Source: M1-B18 sp048264125 (GTDB lineage: Bacteria > Bacillota > Clostridia > Peptostreptococcales > Natronincolaceae). From it: a stretch of DNA of 64,000 nt. Each line of letters starts with the position of its first letter. Positions within the stretch are counted from its first letter, which is position 1. The position numbers and the translations under genes are program-made. The stretch spans positions 248,001-312,000 of the forward strand of contig JBLXDM010000002.1 in NCBI GenBank assembly GCA_048264125.1, in the 5' to 3' direction. Positions 1 through 8,949 of the stretch are shown piece by piece. The notes below the pieces were generated by a model. That model saw nothing but the letters and a program-made list of their open reading frames with translations. It did no database searches and had not been told where the DNA came from.

Positions 1-262
1 ATGCATAAATTAGCTTCTTAATCTCTCCTTTGTAGGCAACCGCCGAAAACATTCTTATGCCTCTGCCATCCTCTGTAGTATAGGAGGCCTGCACCCACCT
101 TTTGTTTTCAATGAAGCCAATCTCCGTAAGGCAGATGGAGCAGATGCCATATGCTGATTCATTATCTAATTTTCCTTTGCAAATAATGCAGCTCAATCCG
201 GGAGGATATATTAAATCCAAAAACGCCTCCCATGTAAGCTTGACTTCTGACATCAGTCCCAT
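1..262 (-). CDS. comFC: ComF family protein, N-terminal part (runs off the window)
   Basis: Only the first 87 codons lie in the window; the gene continues beyond base 1. The translation starts MGLMSEVKLTWEAFLDLIYP and has two cysteine pairs (CIIC and CSIC) forming the zinc-ribbon-like N-terminus typical of ComF/GntX proteins. The phosphoribosyltransferase-like domain, with motifs such as RGFN, would lie outside the window. In the family the protein supports DNA uptake during competence or uptake-like DNA processing. It follows recD2 on the same strand; a truncated MITE-like repeat lies in the 220-base gap. AGGTGAG sits just upstream of the ATG at 262; the ATG at 253 is an alternative start. 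Confidence 0.75.
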   Translation of the reverse strand, partial: MGLMSEVKLTWEAFLDLIYPPGLSCIICKGKLDNESAYGICSICLTEIGFIENKRWVQASYTTEDGRGIRMFSAVAYKGEIKKLIYA

Positions 263-296
263 AGCTCACCTCAGTACTTAACTACCCTATTCTTAG

Positions 297-443
297 TTTA
301 GGAAACTGTATATTACCATGGAATGTATGTATATTTTAGTTTATACAAAGTTAAAGGTTTATCGCCCATTGCCTAGGGCTAATAACCATTTAAAATTCAA
401 TAAATTCGTCCGTGGGGCATCTTTATTATGCAATTTCCTTAAT
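297..443. repeat. MITE-like repeat, copy A (right arm truncated)
   Basis: This copy has the left inverted arm (from TTTATACAAAG at about 340 to CTAGGGCTAAT near 372-382) and the outer right end (TATGCAATTTCC). About 40 bases of the inner right arm after GTGGGGCA are missing. It lies between recD2 and comFC. See copy D at 45.1 kb for the full-length form. Confidence 0.7.
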
Positions 444-482
444 TAACTATTCGACCCCAATCAGCATTTCCCTTTATCTAAA

Positions 483-2711
483 TCAGCTGTTAAACTGAAA
501 ATCAAAATATTTCTTTAGTCTGAAGCCCAAGCCGGAATATCTCTCTACAATATGATTGTTGTTTACCATCTGCCTGAGATATTCCTCTGTCCCAACCAAA
601 ACCACCAGGGACCTTGCCCTTGTTACAGCCGTATATAAAAGATTCCTGGTCAAAAGCATGGGGGGACCCCAGGTTATCGGCATTACCACCACAGGAAACT
701 CACTGCCCTGGCTTTTGTGAACAGTTACGCAATAGGCCAGCTCCAGCTCCTCCACCTGTGCAAAATCATATGGCACCAGCTTATAATCATCAAAAAGTAC
801 CATAAGCTCTTGATTAGGCAAGTCTATTTTATGAATATATCCAATATCACCATTAAAAATGCCCTCGCCTGCCAATTCCTCTGTCGTTGTGTCAATGCTC
901 TTCCACCTTAAGGTATAGTTATTCCTTGTTTGCATAACCTTGTCCCCCACCCGAAGGAGCTTGCCATGAAAATCTCTTTCCTGCTTCCAACGATCCGGCG
1001 GGTTAAGTCTCTGCTGTAAGGCCTTATTTAAGCTTATGGTGCCAACCTCTCCCTTTTTCATGGGAGAAAGCATCTGAATAGACCTTATGGCATCATAGCT
1101 GTAATGCTTTGGAAGCCGATCCTTCACCAAATCCACCAATGTATCTGCAATATCCCGTGGTCTGTTTTTTGTTATAAAGAAGAAGTCCTTATCCTTAACA
1201 TTTGAGCTTGGATACTCACCCTTATTTATTTTGTGGGCATTTACTATAATCATGCTCTCCTGTGCCTGTCTAAAAATTTCATTTAGCCTAACTACCTTAA
1301 CAATATTGCTGGAAATAATGTCCTTCAAAACATTGCCTGCCCCAACCGAGGGAAGCTGATCCGCATCTCCCACCAATATTAGCCTGGTTCCAGGATTGAT
1401 AGCCTTCAAAAGGCTATTCATCAGTAGAATGTCCACCATGGAAACCTCATCAATGATCACGATATCAGCCTCCAGTGGATTCTCCTCATTCCTCTGGAAG
1501 GCAAGCTCCTCCTCGCCGTCACTGTAGCCCATCTCCAAGAGCCTATGTATGGTCTTAGCCTCCCTGCCGGTGGCCTCCGACATTCTCTTTGATGCCCTGC
1601 CGGTGGGGGCTGCTAAAATAATCTTTTTCTCCAGCCCTTCGAATATTTTTATCAGAATATTAATAGTGGTGGTTTTACCTGTACCGGGACCACCGGTTAG
1701 CACCATAATCCCATTAAGCAGCGACTCCTCCACAGCATCAATCTGGTGCCGTGCCAGCTGGATATTTTCCTTCTTTTGAAGCCTCTGGAGCTCGTCCTGA
1801 AGCTCAATTTCATCCATCTGGAATACTGTTTGCGATAGCTCAATAATCCTCTTGCAAACATTAGCCTCTGCATAATAATAGGGCATGGAATACACCACAA
1901 GCTGATTATTAAATTTCTCCAGTTGAATTTTTTGATCCAAGGCCAAGTAGCCTATGGCATCCTCTACATCCTCTGCCTTTACATTTATAAGCTCAGCCGT
2001 TTTATTAACCAAGAGATCCTTAGGCGAGTAGGTATGTCCCTCTACATGGATAGAATTTAAAACAAATCTTGTGGCAGAGTGAATTCTGTATTTAGAATTT
2101 CTGTCTATTCCCAAGGACATGGCAATCCGATCTGCAGTCTTAAAGCCGATGCCAAAGATATCCTCTGCAAGGCGATAAGGATTCTCCTGAATCGTAGAAA
2201 TGGTTTTATCTTCATATTTTTTATATATTTTAACGGCATAGCTTGGAGAAATATCATATTGCGTTAAAAACAAAATAATCTCTCTAAGCTCCCTTTGCTC
2301 CTGAAAGGCCTCAATGATAGTCTTTGCCTTAGCCTCACCAATTCCAGGGATTTCAGTTAACCTCTGGGGGGCCATCTGCATTATTTCAAGGGTTTCCTCA
2401 CCGAAATGATCAACTATACGGGCCGCCATCTTATCGCCAATGCCCTTTATGACCCCCGAAGCCAAATAGCTTAAAATGCCTTCCCTAGTCGAGGGATGAA
2501 TGGGTCGGTATTCCTGAATCTCCAGCTGCCTACCATAATTGGGATGCATAGTCCATTTACCCTTGACACCCACATTCTCCCCCTCCTTCAGGGCAGGGAG
2601 ATAGCCTATTATGGTAATATCCTCCTCCTCACAGGAGAGGATTCCAACAGTATAGCCATTGGACTCATTCTGAAAAATGATCTCAATCAATTTGCCCTCC
2701 AGTTCAACCAA
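483..2711 (-). CDS. recD2: RecD2-type ATP-dependent DNA helicase (YrrC-like)
   Basis: Superfamily 1B 5'-3' DNA helicase of the RecD2 class, acting in DNA repair and replication-fork maintenance without RecBC. The protein is about 742 residues, the usual size. Helix-hairpin-helix units sit near residues 86-102, 120-132 and 186-198. Walker A GGPGTGKTT is near 340-348, Walker B DEVS near 421-424, and the motif VI-like YTAVTRAR near 693-700. The longest frame begins at an ATG (2717) only one base after AGGAGG. The TTG two codons later (2711) has an ideal 7-base spacer, so I use the TTG. A repeat and the partial comFC lie downstream; metK, with its own terminator, lies upstream. Confidence 0.93.
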   Translation of the reverse strand: MVELEGKLIEIIFQNESNGYTVGILSCEEEDITIIGYLPALKEGENVGVKGKWTMHPNYGRQLEIQEYRPIHPSTREGILSYLASGVIKGIGDKMAARIVDHFGEETLEIMQMAPQRLTEIPGIGEAKAKTIIEAFQEQRELREIILFLTQYDISPSYAVKIYKKYEDKTISTIQENPYRLAEDIFGIGFKTADRIAMSLGIDRNSKYRIHSATRFVLNSIHVEGHTYSPKDLLVNKTAELINVKAEDVEDAIGYLALDQKIQLEKFNNQLVVYSMPYYYAEANVCKRIIELSQTVFQMDEIELQDELQRLQKKENIQLARHQIDAVEESLLNGIMVLTGGPGTGKTTTINILIKIFEGLEKKIILAAPTGRASKRMSEATGREAKTIHRLLEMGYSDGEEELAFQRNEENPLEADIVIIDEVSMVDILLMNSLLKAINPGTRLILVGDADQLPSVGAGNVLKDIISSNIVKVVRLNEIFRQAQESMIIVNAHKINKGEYPSSNVKDKDFFFITKNRPRDIADTLVDLVKDRLPKHYSYDAIRSIQMLSPMKKGEVGTISLNKALQQRLNPPDRWKQERDFHGKLLRVGDKVMQTRNNYTLRWKSIDTTTEELAGEGIFNGDIGYIHKIDLPNQELMVLFDDYKLVPYDFAQVEELELAYCVTVHKSQGSEFPVVVMPITWGPPMLLTRNLLYTAVTRARSLVVLVGTEEYLRQMVNNNHIVERYSGLGFRLKKYFDFQFNS

Positions 2712-2769
2712 TGTCATCCCTCCTCTCCGAAAAATCTACTTTAAATATTATATCACATGGGTAAGATGT

Positions 2770-2804
2770 AAAAAACCCCAAAGGCGATCAACGCCTTTGG
2801 GGTT
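2770..2804 (-). terminator. Rho-independent terminator of metK
   Basis: A perfect 13 bp stem (2774-2786 with 2792-2804, loop ATCAA on the plus strand) is followed on the minus strand by a T tract. It lies 10 bases past the metK stop codon. Confidence 0.9.
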
Positions 2805-2813
2805 CAATATATC

Positions 2814-4004
2814 CTATAGTCCAGCTTCTTTTCTTAATATTTCAGCCTTATCAGTCTTCTCCCATGGTAGATCAATATCAGTTCTACCAAAGTGACCGTA
2901 GGCAGCGGTTTGTCTATAGATAGGTCTTCTTAGGTCGAGATTTTTAATAATAGCAGCAGGTCGTAGGTCAAAATGCTTGGCAACCAGCTCCTCAATTAAC
3001 TCCTCACTTACCTTAGCTGTTCCGAAGGTTTCAACAAGAATGGAAACAGGCTTAGCAACGCCGATGGCATAGGCTAATTCAATTTCACATTTGTCAGCTA
3101 AACCAGCAGCTACAATGTTCTTAGCAACATATCTTGCAGCATAGGCAGCAGAACGGTCAACCTTTGTTGGATCTTTACCGGAGAAGGCTCCTCCGCCATG
3201 ACGAGCATAACCGCCATAGGTGTCAACAATAATCTTTCTACCAGTTAAGCCTGCATCGCCTTGAGGTCCACCAATAACAAATCTTCCGGTAGGGTTGATA
3301 TAATATTTGGTGTCTTTATCTAATAGATTCGCAGGTACAATCTTATTGATAACGTGCTCGATTATATCTTTTTCAATTTCCTTTTGCTCAACCTCTGGGC
3401 TGTGCTGAGTAGAAACAACAATAGCATCGACTCTTACAGGCTGGTCGCCGTAATACTCAACGGTAACCTGAGTCTTACCATCAGGTCTCAGATAGGCTAA
3501 AGTGCCGTTCTTTCTTACATCTGAAAGTCTCTTTGCCAGCTTATGTGCTAAAGAGATTGGCAAAGGCATAAGCTCAGGAGTTTCGTTGCAGGCAAAACCA
3601 AACATTAGGCCCTGATCACCGGCACCAATTGCTTCGATTTCGTCATTCATATCACCCTTCTTGCTCTCAAGGGCTTCATTAACCCCCATGGCAATGTCAG
3701 GAGATTGCTCATCAATGGCAGTTAAAACAGCACAGGTGTCGCTGTCAAAGCCATACTTAGCTCTTGTATACCCGATTTCCTCAATTGTTCTTCTAACAAT
3801 TTTAGGAATATCAACATAGCATTCAGTAGTAATTTCGCCCGCTACCAAAACAAGACCTGTAGTTACACTGGTTTCACAAGCTACTCTTGCCATTGGGTCC
3901 TTTTCAAATATTGCATCTAGAACTGCATCGGAAATTTGGTCACAAATCTTATCCGGATGTCCTTCTGTTACTGACTCTGAAGTAAATAATCTTTTTCTAG
4001 ACAT
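2814..4004 (-). CDS. metK: S-adenosylmethionine synthetase
   Basis: Makes S-adenosylmethionine from methionine and ATP in the cytosol. The 396 residues match the usual length. Visible signatures are GHPDK at 15-19 (ATP site), GAGDQG at 127-132 and the glycine-rich GGGAFSGKD loop at 270-278 that binds the triphosphate. The ATG at 4004 is preceded by AAGGAGG at a good distance. It is a single-gene transcript: a strong promoter, a SAM-I riboswitch with its own terminator, and a leader of about 205 bases lie upstream. A hairpin terminator follows. High SAM should therefore shut off its own synthesis. Confidence 0.98.
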   Translation of the reverse strand: MSRKRLFTSESVTEGHPDKICDQISDAVLDAIFEKDPMARVACETSVTTGLVLVAGEITTECYVDIPKIVRRTIEEIGYTRAKYGFDSDTCAVLTAIDEQSPDIAMGVNEALESKKGDMNDEIEAIGAGDQGLMFGFACNETPELMPLPISLAHKLAKRLSDVRKNGTLAYLRPDGKTQVTVEYYGDQPVRVDAIVVSTQHSPEVEQKEIEKDIIEHVINKIVPANLLDKDTKYYINPTGRFVIGGPQGDAGLTGRKIIVDTYGGYARHGGGAFSGKDPTKVDRSAAYAARYVAKNIVAAGLADKCEIELAYAIGVAKPVSILVETFGTAKVSEELIEELVAKHFDLRPAAIIKNLDLRRPIYRQTAAYGHFGRTDIDLPWEKTDKAEILRKEAGL

Positions 4005-4209
4005 TTTATACCTCCTTAATTTATCGTTGAGTTATAGCTGTGCACTTGATACTTTATAAATATGAATCTCTATTGGAATAGAGTCTATTTACATTTTAAA
4101 AATATGTATAATACTCAATAAGTAATATACCCTAAAATAGAATTTAAATGCTTTATAAATACTAGTAAGAAATCGATTGGCTAGAGGAATATATGCTTTT
4201 GAGGCAAAT

Positions 4210-4234
4210 AAAAAACCTCTTCATAAGAAGAGGT
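4210..4234 (-). terminator. metK: Riboswitch-controlled transcription terminator of metK
   Basis: A perfect 8 bp stem (4215-4222 with 4227-4234) and a 4-base loop are followed by a T run on the minus strand. It sits just downstream of the SAM aptamer, as expected for the expression platform. The P1 3' strand and the linker would form the competing antiterminator. Confidence 0.88.
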
Positions 4235-4253
4235 ATAAATTACTTTACCCTCA

Positions 4254-4350
4254 CCTCATCTTACAGAATTTATATTCTGCGGAATTAGCACCATACAAAT
4301 ATGGTTGCTGGGTTTCATAGGGCCCTTTCCCTCCACCTCTCTTGATAAGG
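4254..4350 (-). promoter_or_regulatory. metK: SAM-I (S-box) riboswitch
   Basis: On the minus strand the element opens with CCTTATCAAGAGAGGTGGAG and contains the S-box core GGGCCCTATGAAACCCAGCA. It closes with GATGAGG, which pairs with CCTTATC to give the 7 bp P1 helix. The AAGAG internal loop, the AUGAAACC-type core and the terminator that follows match the SAM-I class. It lies upstream of metK, a canonical target. Confidence 0.95.
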
Positions 4351-4381
4351 CATCAAGATGCTATTCAGTTAATCCTAAATT

Positions 4382-4410
4382 ATAATAACATTGAGTTTTT
4401 TCTATGTCAA
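4382..4410 (-). promoter_or_regulatory. metK: Sigma-A-type promoter of metK
   Basis: On the minus strand: TTGACA, a 17-base spacer, then TATTAT. It is placed so that transcription starts a few tens of bases before the riboswitch P1 helix. Confidence 0.8.
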
Positions 4411-4496
4411 CATTAATTTTACTAATATGAAACTTTTTTGTATTGATATCCATCATAAAAGGTATAGATAGCTCAAAATAGCAGCCTCAAATATTG

Positions 4497-4964
4497 TTAA
4501 AATGCTACAAAGACATAGCTTATGAAAAAGACAATGACACCTGCCAAAAAAGTACCCAAGGCAATGGCAGGAAAAGCATATTTGAAGGGTATGTTAAGCA
4601 ATATAGCCGCCAGACAACCACTCCAAACGCCTGTGGTGGGTAGGGGGACCGCCACAAATATTATCAGTCCTATCGCGCTATACTTCCTTATCTTACTGCT
4701 TTTTTTTAAGGTTCTTTTCACAATATGATCTAAATGCTTTTTGAAATAACCCAGCTGCCTTAGGTGCATAAATACAGGCTTAATAAAGATCAACAAAAAT
4801 GGTACCGGTATTAAGCTGCCTATGATCCCCAAAGCCGTGGCATGTAGGGGATGCATCCCTAAGGAGATCCCGATAGGAATTGCACCTCTAAGCTCCGTTA
4901 ATGGCATAGCTGCAATAAATATTACCATCAGCTCTTTGGTTATTAACTCCAAAAGCTTACCCAT
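4497..4964 (-). CDS. Small multidrug export family membrane protein (COG2426)
   Basis: A 155-residue integral membrane protein of the family annotated 'putative small multi-drug export protein' (Sm_multidrug_ex). The motif PLTELRGAIPIG near residues 21-32 is characteristic. Hydrophobic segments lie around 9-30, 40-62, 95-120 and 128-152, with a basic loop at 75-92 (KRTLKKSSK). The transported substrate is not established for the family. The ATG at 4964 follows GAGGTGAGGCA. It is monocistronic, divergent from the Spo0E-like gene; metK lies downstream behind its own promoter. Confidence 0.8.
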   Translation of the reverse strand: MGKLLELITKELMVIFIAAMPLTELRGAIPIGISLGMHPLHATALGIIGSLIPVPFLLIFIKPVFMHLRQLGYFKKHLDHIVKRTLKKSSKIRKYSAIGLIIFVAVPLPTTGVWSGCLAAILLNIPFKYAFPAIALGTFLAGVIVFFISYVFVAF

Positions 4965-5159
4965 TGCCTCACCTCAACAATCTTGTTATTTAACATTATA
5001 TAGAGGGGGACAACGTAATATTAATACTAAATGTAGAGCTGGTGTAACCTAATTGGAATATATGCAATATATATTTAATGTTTACGTTAATTAATAATTG
5101 GTATAATTAAATAAACATCTATACATTTCAATGAAAATAACTCTGACGAGGTGGTTCTA

Positions 5160-5327
5160 ATGAGTGATATTCAAAAACTTCAGGAGCTGAAGGATGAAAT
5201 AGAAACACTGAAGGCCAAGCTGCGTCATTGCTTGGATGAAGCCTTAAGTATGGAATCAGTTATGGAGTTAAATGTTAAGATTGATGCGCTTATTGTACAG
5301 TACCATCAGCTAAAAAATGATAAGTAA
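5160..5327 (+). CDS. Spo0E-like sporulation regulatory protein
   Basis: A 55-residue peptide with the size and core of Spo0E-family aspartyl-phosphate phosphatases, which drain the sporulation phosphorelay by dephosphorylating Spo0A~P. The signature region LNVKIDALIVQYHQL (residues 37-51) fits the family pattern of a helix with a conserved Asp and Tyr, preceded by a coiled-coil-prone helix. GAGGTG lies about 8 bases before the ATG, and a hairpin terminator follows immediately. The classic SQELD motif is relaxed here (NVKID), as is common in clostridial members, so the target response regulator is inferred. Confidence 0.75.
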   Translation: MSDIQKLQELKDEIETLKAKLRHCLDEALSMESVMELNVKIDALIVQYHQLKNDK

Positions 5328-5334
5328 CGGCGAA

Positions 5335-5368
5335 CCCCTAATATCGCAGGATATCAGGGGCTTTATTT
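5335..5368 (+). terminator. Terminator after the Spo0E-like gene
   Basis: Near-perfect 11 bp stem (5335-5345 with 5350-5360), GCAG loop, followed by CTTTATTTAT. Confidence 0.8.
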
Positions 5369-5439
5369 ATGTCTAGGCAATTATACTATACAATTTCTTA
5401 GATATGGGGTTTTGTAAGTGCTTTTCTTTTGCTTCGTCG

Positions 5440-6366
5440 CTAAAGCAAGGCGGCAATCAGGGGAATAGTAATGATTGATAGCAAAGTCGTTATAAATACA
5501 CCCTTAGATGCAAGATGGGGCTCGGTATCATATATAGCAGCAAATATTGCAGTATTGGCGGCTGCAGGCATTGCCATCACCAAAACAGGTATTCCAAGGA
5601 GAATGTCCCTTAGACCCATTGAAAGGAGCCCAAGCCATACGACTATCGGTATGACTAAAAGCCTTATAATAGAAATAATAAAAAGCCTTCGATCACTGAA
5701 GATTTCCTTAATCGGAACCTCCGCCAGCATAGAGCCAATGATGATCATAGATAAAGGAACGGTTGTCTCCCCTAATAAATTCAGCGTTTCATAAATAACA
5801 AAAGGCAGTCTAATGGATAGGGCAAATAGGCTAAAACCAATAATTACAGCTAAAATACCCGGATTGGTGAGTATTTTTTTAAAATTTGCTGCCTCGAAGC
5901 TTTTCTTGCCTTCACTTGACATCAGAGCTACACCCAGTGTCCATAGCAAAGCATTAAATACAATATTAAAGAGGGCTGTATAAAACACACCTAAGTCCCC
6001 ATATATTACCTTTATGATTGGATACCCCATATATCCTACGTTGGAAAAAATAAGTATAAACCTAAATACCTTTTCCGCTGCTCCCTTGTAGCCCAGTGCA
6101 TTGGTGGAGAAATAGGCTATGGCTATGGCAATAGAATGAGCCAGCACAGACAATAATATTATTTTTATGCTTCCCAGCATCACCTCTTGGGAGAAGGAAA
6201 ATTGCATAGACTTTATAATTAAGGCAGGTAATGTTATCTGTAGGACTAGTCTGCTGATGCCTCTATTGAGGCTGCTGTCCAAAATTCTTGATCTTCTTGC
6301 AATATAGCCCGACAAAATCAATGCAAATAAAATTGTTATCTGGTTAAATAATGTTATCAGGGTCAT
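5440..6366 (-). CDS. AEC family transporter (auxin efflux carrier-like permease)
   Basis: About 308 residues of almost continuous hydrophobic helices, in the AEC/BART-type fold of bacterial permeases for small organic acids such as malate. Recognisable family regions are SGYIARR near the N-terminus, the TLPALI segment, NVGYMGYP around the middle and the C-terminal MAMPAAANTAIFAA stretch. The substrate cannot be read from sequence. A longer frame reaches a GTG at 6375, but AAGGAG has the right 8-base spacing only to the ATG at 6366. It appears to be monocistronic. Confidence 0.85.
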   Translation of the reverse strand: MTLITLFNQITILFALILSGYIARRSRILDSSLNRGISRLVLQITLPALIIKSMQFSFSQEVMLGSIKIILLSVLAHSIAIAIAYFSTNALGYKGAAEKVFRFILIFSNVGYMGYPIIKVIYGDLGVFYTALFNIVFNALLWTLGVALMSSEGKKSFEAANFKKILTNPGILAVIIGFSLFALSIRLPFVIYETLNLLGETTVPLSMIIIGSMLAEVPIKEIFSDRRLFIISIIRLLVIPIVVWLGLLSMGLRDILLGIPVLVMAMPAAANTAIFAAIYDTEPHLASKGVFITTLLSIITIPLIAALL

Positions 6367-6543
6367 TAACATCACTCCTTCAGTCTTTATACAGAGGCTC
6401 GCTGCCTATAGTATATAGTTTAATACATTTCGGCTGCTTTAGTAACCCTATCGAGGAGCAAGAAAATATATTTGGGCAAAAAAAAACTACAGACCCTAAT
6501 CACTTAGAGCCTATAGAAGGAGGGGGGGAAATAGAATTTTATA

Positions 6544-6639
6544 TCAATATATAGGATCTTTCTTCTTTTTATCATCTTTGGCTGTCCTATCTAAAATGAA
6601 GTATAATGCTGCCAAGAGGCATATGAAAATCACTTTCAT
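6544..6639 (-). CDS. Small single-pass membrane peptide (31 aa)
   Basis: Short frame beginning MKVIFICLLAALYFIL and ending in a charged tail rich in Lys and Asp (DRTAKDDKKKK). It therefore looks like one N-terminal membrane helix with a basic cytoplasmic tail. A GGTGGGTGAT sequence lies 5-14 bases upstream of the ATG as a moderate ribosome site. It resembles no family I recognise. It sits alone between the AEC transporter and the GerMN lipoprotein. Small single-helix proteins of this kind are common in clostridia, but expression is unproven. Confidence 0.4.
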   Translation of the reverse strand: MKVIFICLLAALYFILDRTAKDDKKKKDPIY

Positions 6640-6882
6640 AATATCACCCACCAAAATTTTTCCAGTTCTTAAAATCAGTGTATCACACAATCTAATAAAA
6701 AACTTCAATGTAATAGACTTTTAATATAAGTGAAAAATTTGTAATATAACCTTAATAATTTACCTGTTATATCCCCCCTTTTTCCCTATATAGCTATTTA
6801 ATTACTGTTATCTGAATCTTCTCATATATATCAGCTATAGTAAACAGGTACATGGCACTATTTGTTGAATAAAGCCCAATTA

Positions 6883-6906
6883 AAAACAGCCCCTTCGGGC
6901 TGTTTA
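6883..6906 (-). terminator. Terminator after the GerMN lipoprotein gene
   Basis: On the minus strand AACAGCCC-GAAG-GGGCTGTT followed by TTT. The stem overlaps the stop codon region of the lipoprotein gene. Confidence 0.8.
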
Positions 6907-7452
6907 TTGAAAGCTTGTATCTTCTCTGCCAATCGGCTCCTGTATTATAGCATGCCCCATTAGGGATTCTCTTACGCTACCGTCCACTAAGAATTGTACC
7001 TGCTCTATACCCGGCAGCTCCGTCAGAGACATAACCACCTGTGCAATAACTCCCATCTCCTGAAGGGAGCCTCCACTAAGCTTATCACTGGAGAAATTTA
7101 CATAAGCAGTATTTTCAGCAGTTTCTACGCTTAAAACCTTAAGACCCTCTAAGGAGCTTGATAGCTTATCATCCTCAGGCTTTTTTTGAAGCTCTGCTAT
7201 AACCACCTCTTCAATTGGCTTCTCGCCAATTGCCACCTCTTTTTTTATTGATATTAGCTTTTCCAGCTCTTCATTACCTGTCATAATATACTCTTGATTC
7301 ATATAATATAAGGTTACCTCAACTATTTCATCCTGTGGCTCAGGATCAATCACACCATTATTAGGGTCGTCAGGAGTCTTAACCTGTTTACCGCATGCAG
7401 CCAAGGCAAACAACGAAACCATTAGTAAAAATAAAACAGCAGCTTTTTTCAT
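6904..7452 (-). CDS. GerMN domain lipoprotein
   Basis: A 182-residue lipoprotein. The start MKKAAVLFLL begins a signal sequence with the lipobox LAAC, so Cys about 20 becomes lipidated at the outer membrane face. The rest is one GerMN module, recognisable from the run KPIEEVVIAEL, then TAYVNFS, then the C-terminal PGIEQVQFLVDG. GerMN domains occur in germination and sporulation proteins and in lipoproteins next to two-component systems (LpqB-like context). It is the last gene after the response regulator and kinase, so it may be a partner or target of that sensor. The ATG at 7452 has AGGAG at 8 bases; longer starts have no good ribosome site. Confidence 0.85.
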   Translation of the reverse strand: MKKAAVLFLLMVSLFALAACGKQVKTPDDPNNGVIDPEPQDEIVEVTLYYMNQEYIMTGNEELEKLISIKKEVAIGEKPIEEVVIAELQKKPEDDKLSSSLEGLKVLSVETAENTAYVNFSSDKLSGGSLQEMGVIAQVVMSLTELPGIEQVQFLVDGSVRESLMGHAIIQEPIGREDTSFQ

Positions 7453-7538
7453 ATCCATCTCTCCTCTCAAAGCTTTCTCAGCTTCTATTCATATTATACC
7501 CCTTTAATATTAAAAGCCAATAAAGAATTGTAAAGGAA

Positions 7539-8948
7539 TTATGAAGATATCCTAAAGGAATCCTTAGGAATTTCAATAATAAAGCTTGTCCATTCTCCCA
7601 GGCGGCTTTCAGTCCTTATGCGCCATCCGTGGAGCTTGATCACTCTATTGACAATAGAAAGGCCAATTCCTGCGCCACCAGTATCCCTTGACCTTGAGAT
7701 GTCGGAGCGATAAAACTTATCAAATACCGAATCTAAGTCCTTTTCAGCTATGCCTATACCATTATCCCTAATATACAGATATAAGCTTCCCCTCTCTATT
7801 CTGCTGCTTAAGGAAATAATACGCTCATCTTTGGATATATCACGGTATTTTATCGCATTATCAATTAGATTTATAAGCACCTCTTTTACTAGGTCTACAT
7901 CACATGTGACGATTACATTATCCTGCAGCCCTATATCCACGTTGATATTTTCCTTATCCGTCAAGGGCTTGAGTATCTTGAAGGCTTCTGATGCCAGCTC
8001 CTTCAAATTATATTCCTCCGCTGCTATCCCCTGCTCCTCCAGTCTAGTCAGCTTCAACAAAGCCCTTATCAAATCCGCCAAACGATCTATTTCCTCATCC
8101 ATATCCCCTAGATATTCCTTGAACACCGCTATGTCCTCATCGCCATACAAAAGAGAATCTATTAATGCCTTCATCGAAGCCAGTGGTGTCTTTAATTCAT
8201 GGGATATGTCTCCAATAAATTGAGTTCTCCCCCTGTCCATTCGGTATAGCGCACTACTCATATAATTAAAATTTTCCGCCAGCCTCCCGATTTCGTCGCC
8301 GGTGGCTATGTCCACCTGCTCCCCCAGCCTTCCCTCTCCTATTTTTTTAGCCGCCGAAGAAAGGGCTACAATCGGCCTTGTTATGTGCCCGCTGACCACT
8401 ATAGTAACTAGGGTTCCGATAATCAATGCAATCGTCGATATGGTCAATAGCTGTTTCTGGAAATCCTCCGTCTGCTGAAAGGCCTGCTCAACCATGGTCG
8501 AAAAAGCCACAGCCCCCAGCACCTGTCTTTCTCCCTCCTGGCTTCTGACTATAGGTACCGCCACCTGTAAAATCCGTTGATCGGTCTCATAGTATCCTAG
8601 TCCTTCCCTATTATCTAGCGCTACTCTTATTTCATCATTGTTAGCAATAGACCCATCCAGTAAATTAAAGCTATCCACCAGCACCTGCTGCTGTGTATCC
8701 AGAATCAGCAGTCTTCCGCCATCAGCGGGTAGGTATTGCTTAACAATCCTTTTTAGAGTCACTAAATCCTGAAAATTATCCCTACTCAGGTTTGCTATAA
8801 TATTTGCTGTCTTTAAAGAATTTGTCTCAACCTCATAAAATACAGTTTCTGTTAAATAATGAATTGACCAGTAATTTATCAAAAACAATGGCAGAATAAT
8901 TAATAAGATGTAAAAAGCAATAAGCTTTTTTCTAATAGAGAGACTCAT
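7539..8948 (-). CDS. Two-component sensor histidine kinase (HAMP, HisKA, HATPase)
   Basis: A 469-residue membrane kinase. Transmembrane helices lie near 8-28 and 167-187, enclosing an extracellular sensor region of about 140 residues with a Cache/PAS-like pattern. HAMP lies around 188-240. The phospho-acceptor His is His250 in GDISHELKTPL. The ATP-binding domain has the N box NLIDNAIKY (360-368), G1 DNGIGI (395-400) and GGAGIGLSIV near 420-430. It is immediately downstream of its response regulator, with one base between stop and start, so the two form a pair. The stimulus is unknown; the adjacent GerMN lipoprotein suggests envelope sensing. Confidence 0.95.
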   Translation of the reverse strand: MSLSIRKKLIAFYILLIILPLFLINYWSIHYLTETVFYEVETNSLKTANIIANLSRDNFQDLVTLKRIVKQYLPADGGRLLILDTQQQVLVDSFNLLDGSIANNDEIRVALDNREGLGYYETDQRILQVAVPIVRSQEGERQVLGAVAFSTMVEQAFQQTEDFQKQLLTISTIALIIGTLVTIVVSGHITRPIVALSSAAKKIGEGRLGEQVDIATGDEIGRLAENFNYMSSALYRMDRGRTQFIGDISHELKTPLASMKALIDSLLYGDEDIAVFKEYLGDMDEEIDRLADLIRALLKLTRLEEQGIAAEEYNLKELASEAFKILKPLTDKENINVDIGLQDNVIVTCDVDLVKEVLINLIDNAIKYRDISKDERIISLSSRIERGSLYLYIRDNGIGIAEKDLDSVFDKFYRSDISRSRDTGGAGIGLSIVNRVIKLHGWRIRTESRLGEWTSFIIEIPKDSFRISS

Positions 8949-8949
8949 C

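Noticed and set aside
7750..8223. 157-codon plus-strand frame opposite the histidine kinase
   Set aside because: Antisense to a clear gene, serine/isoleucine-rich translation without motifs or ribosome site; a shadow of codon bias.
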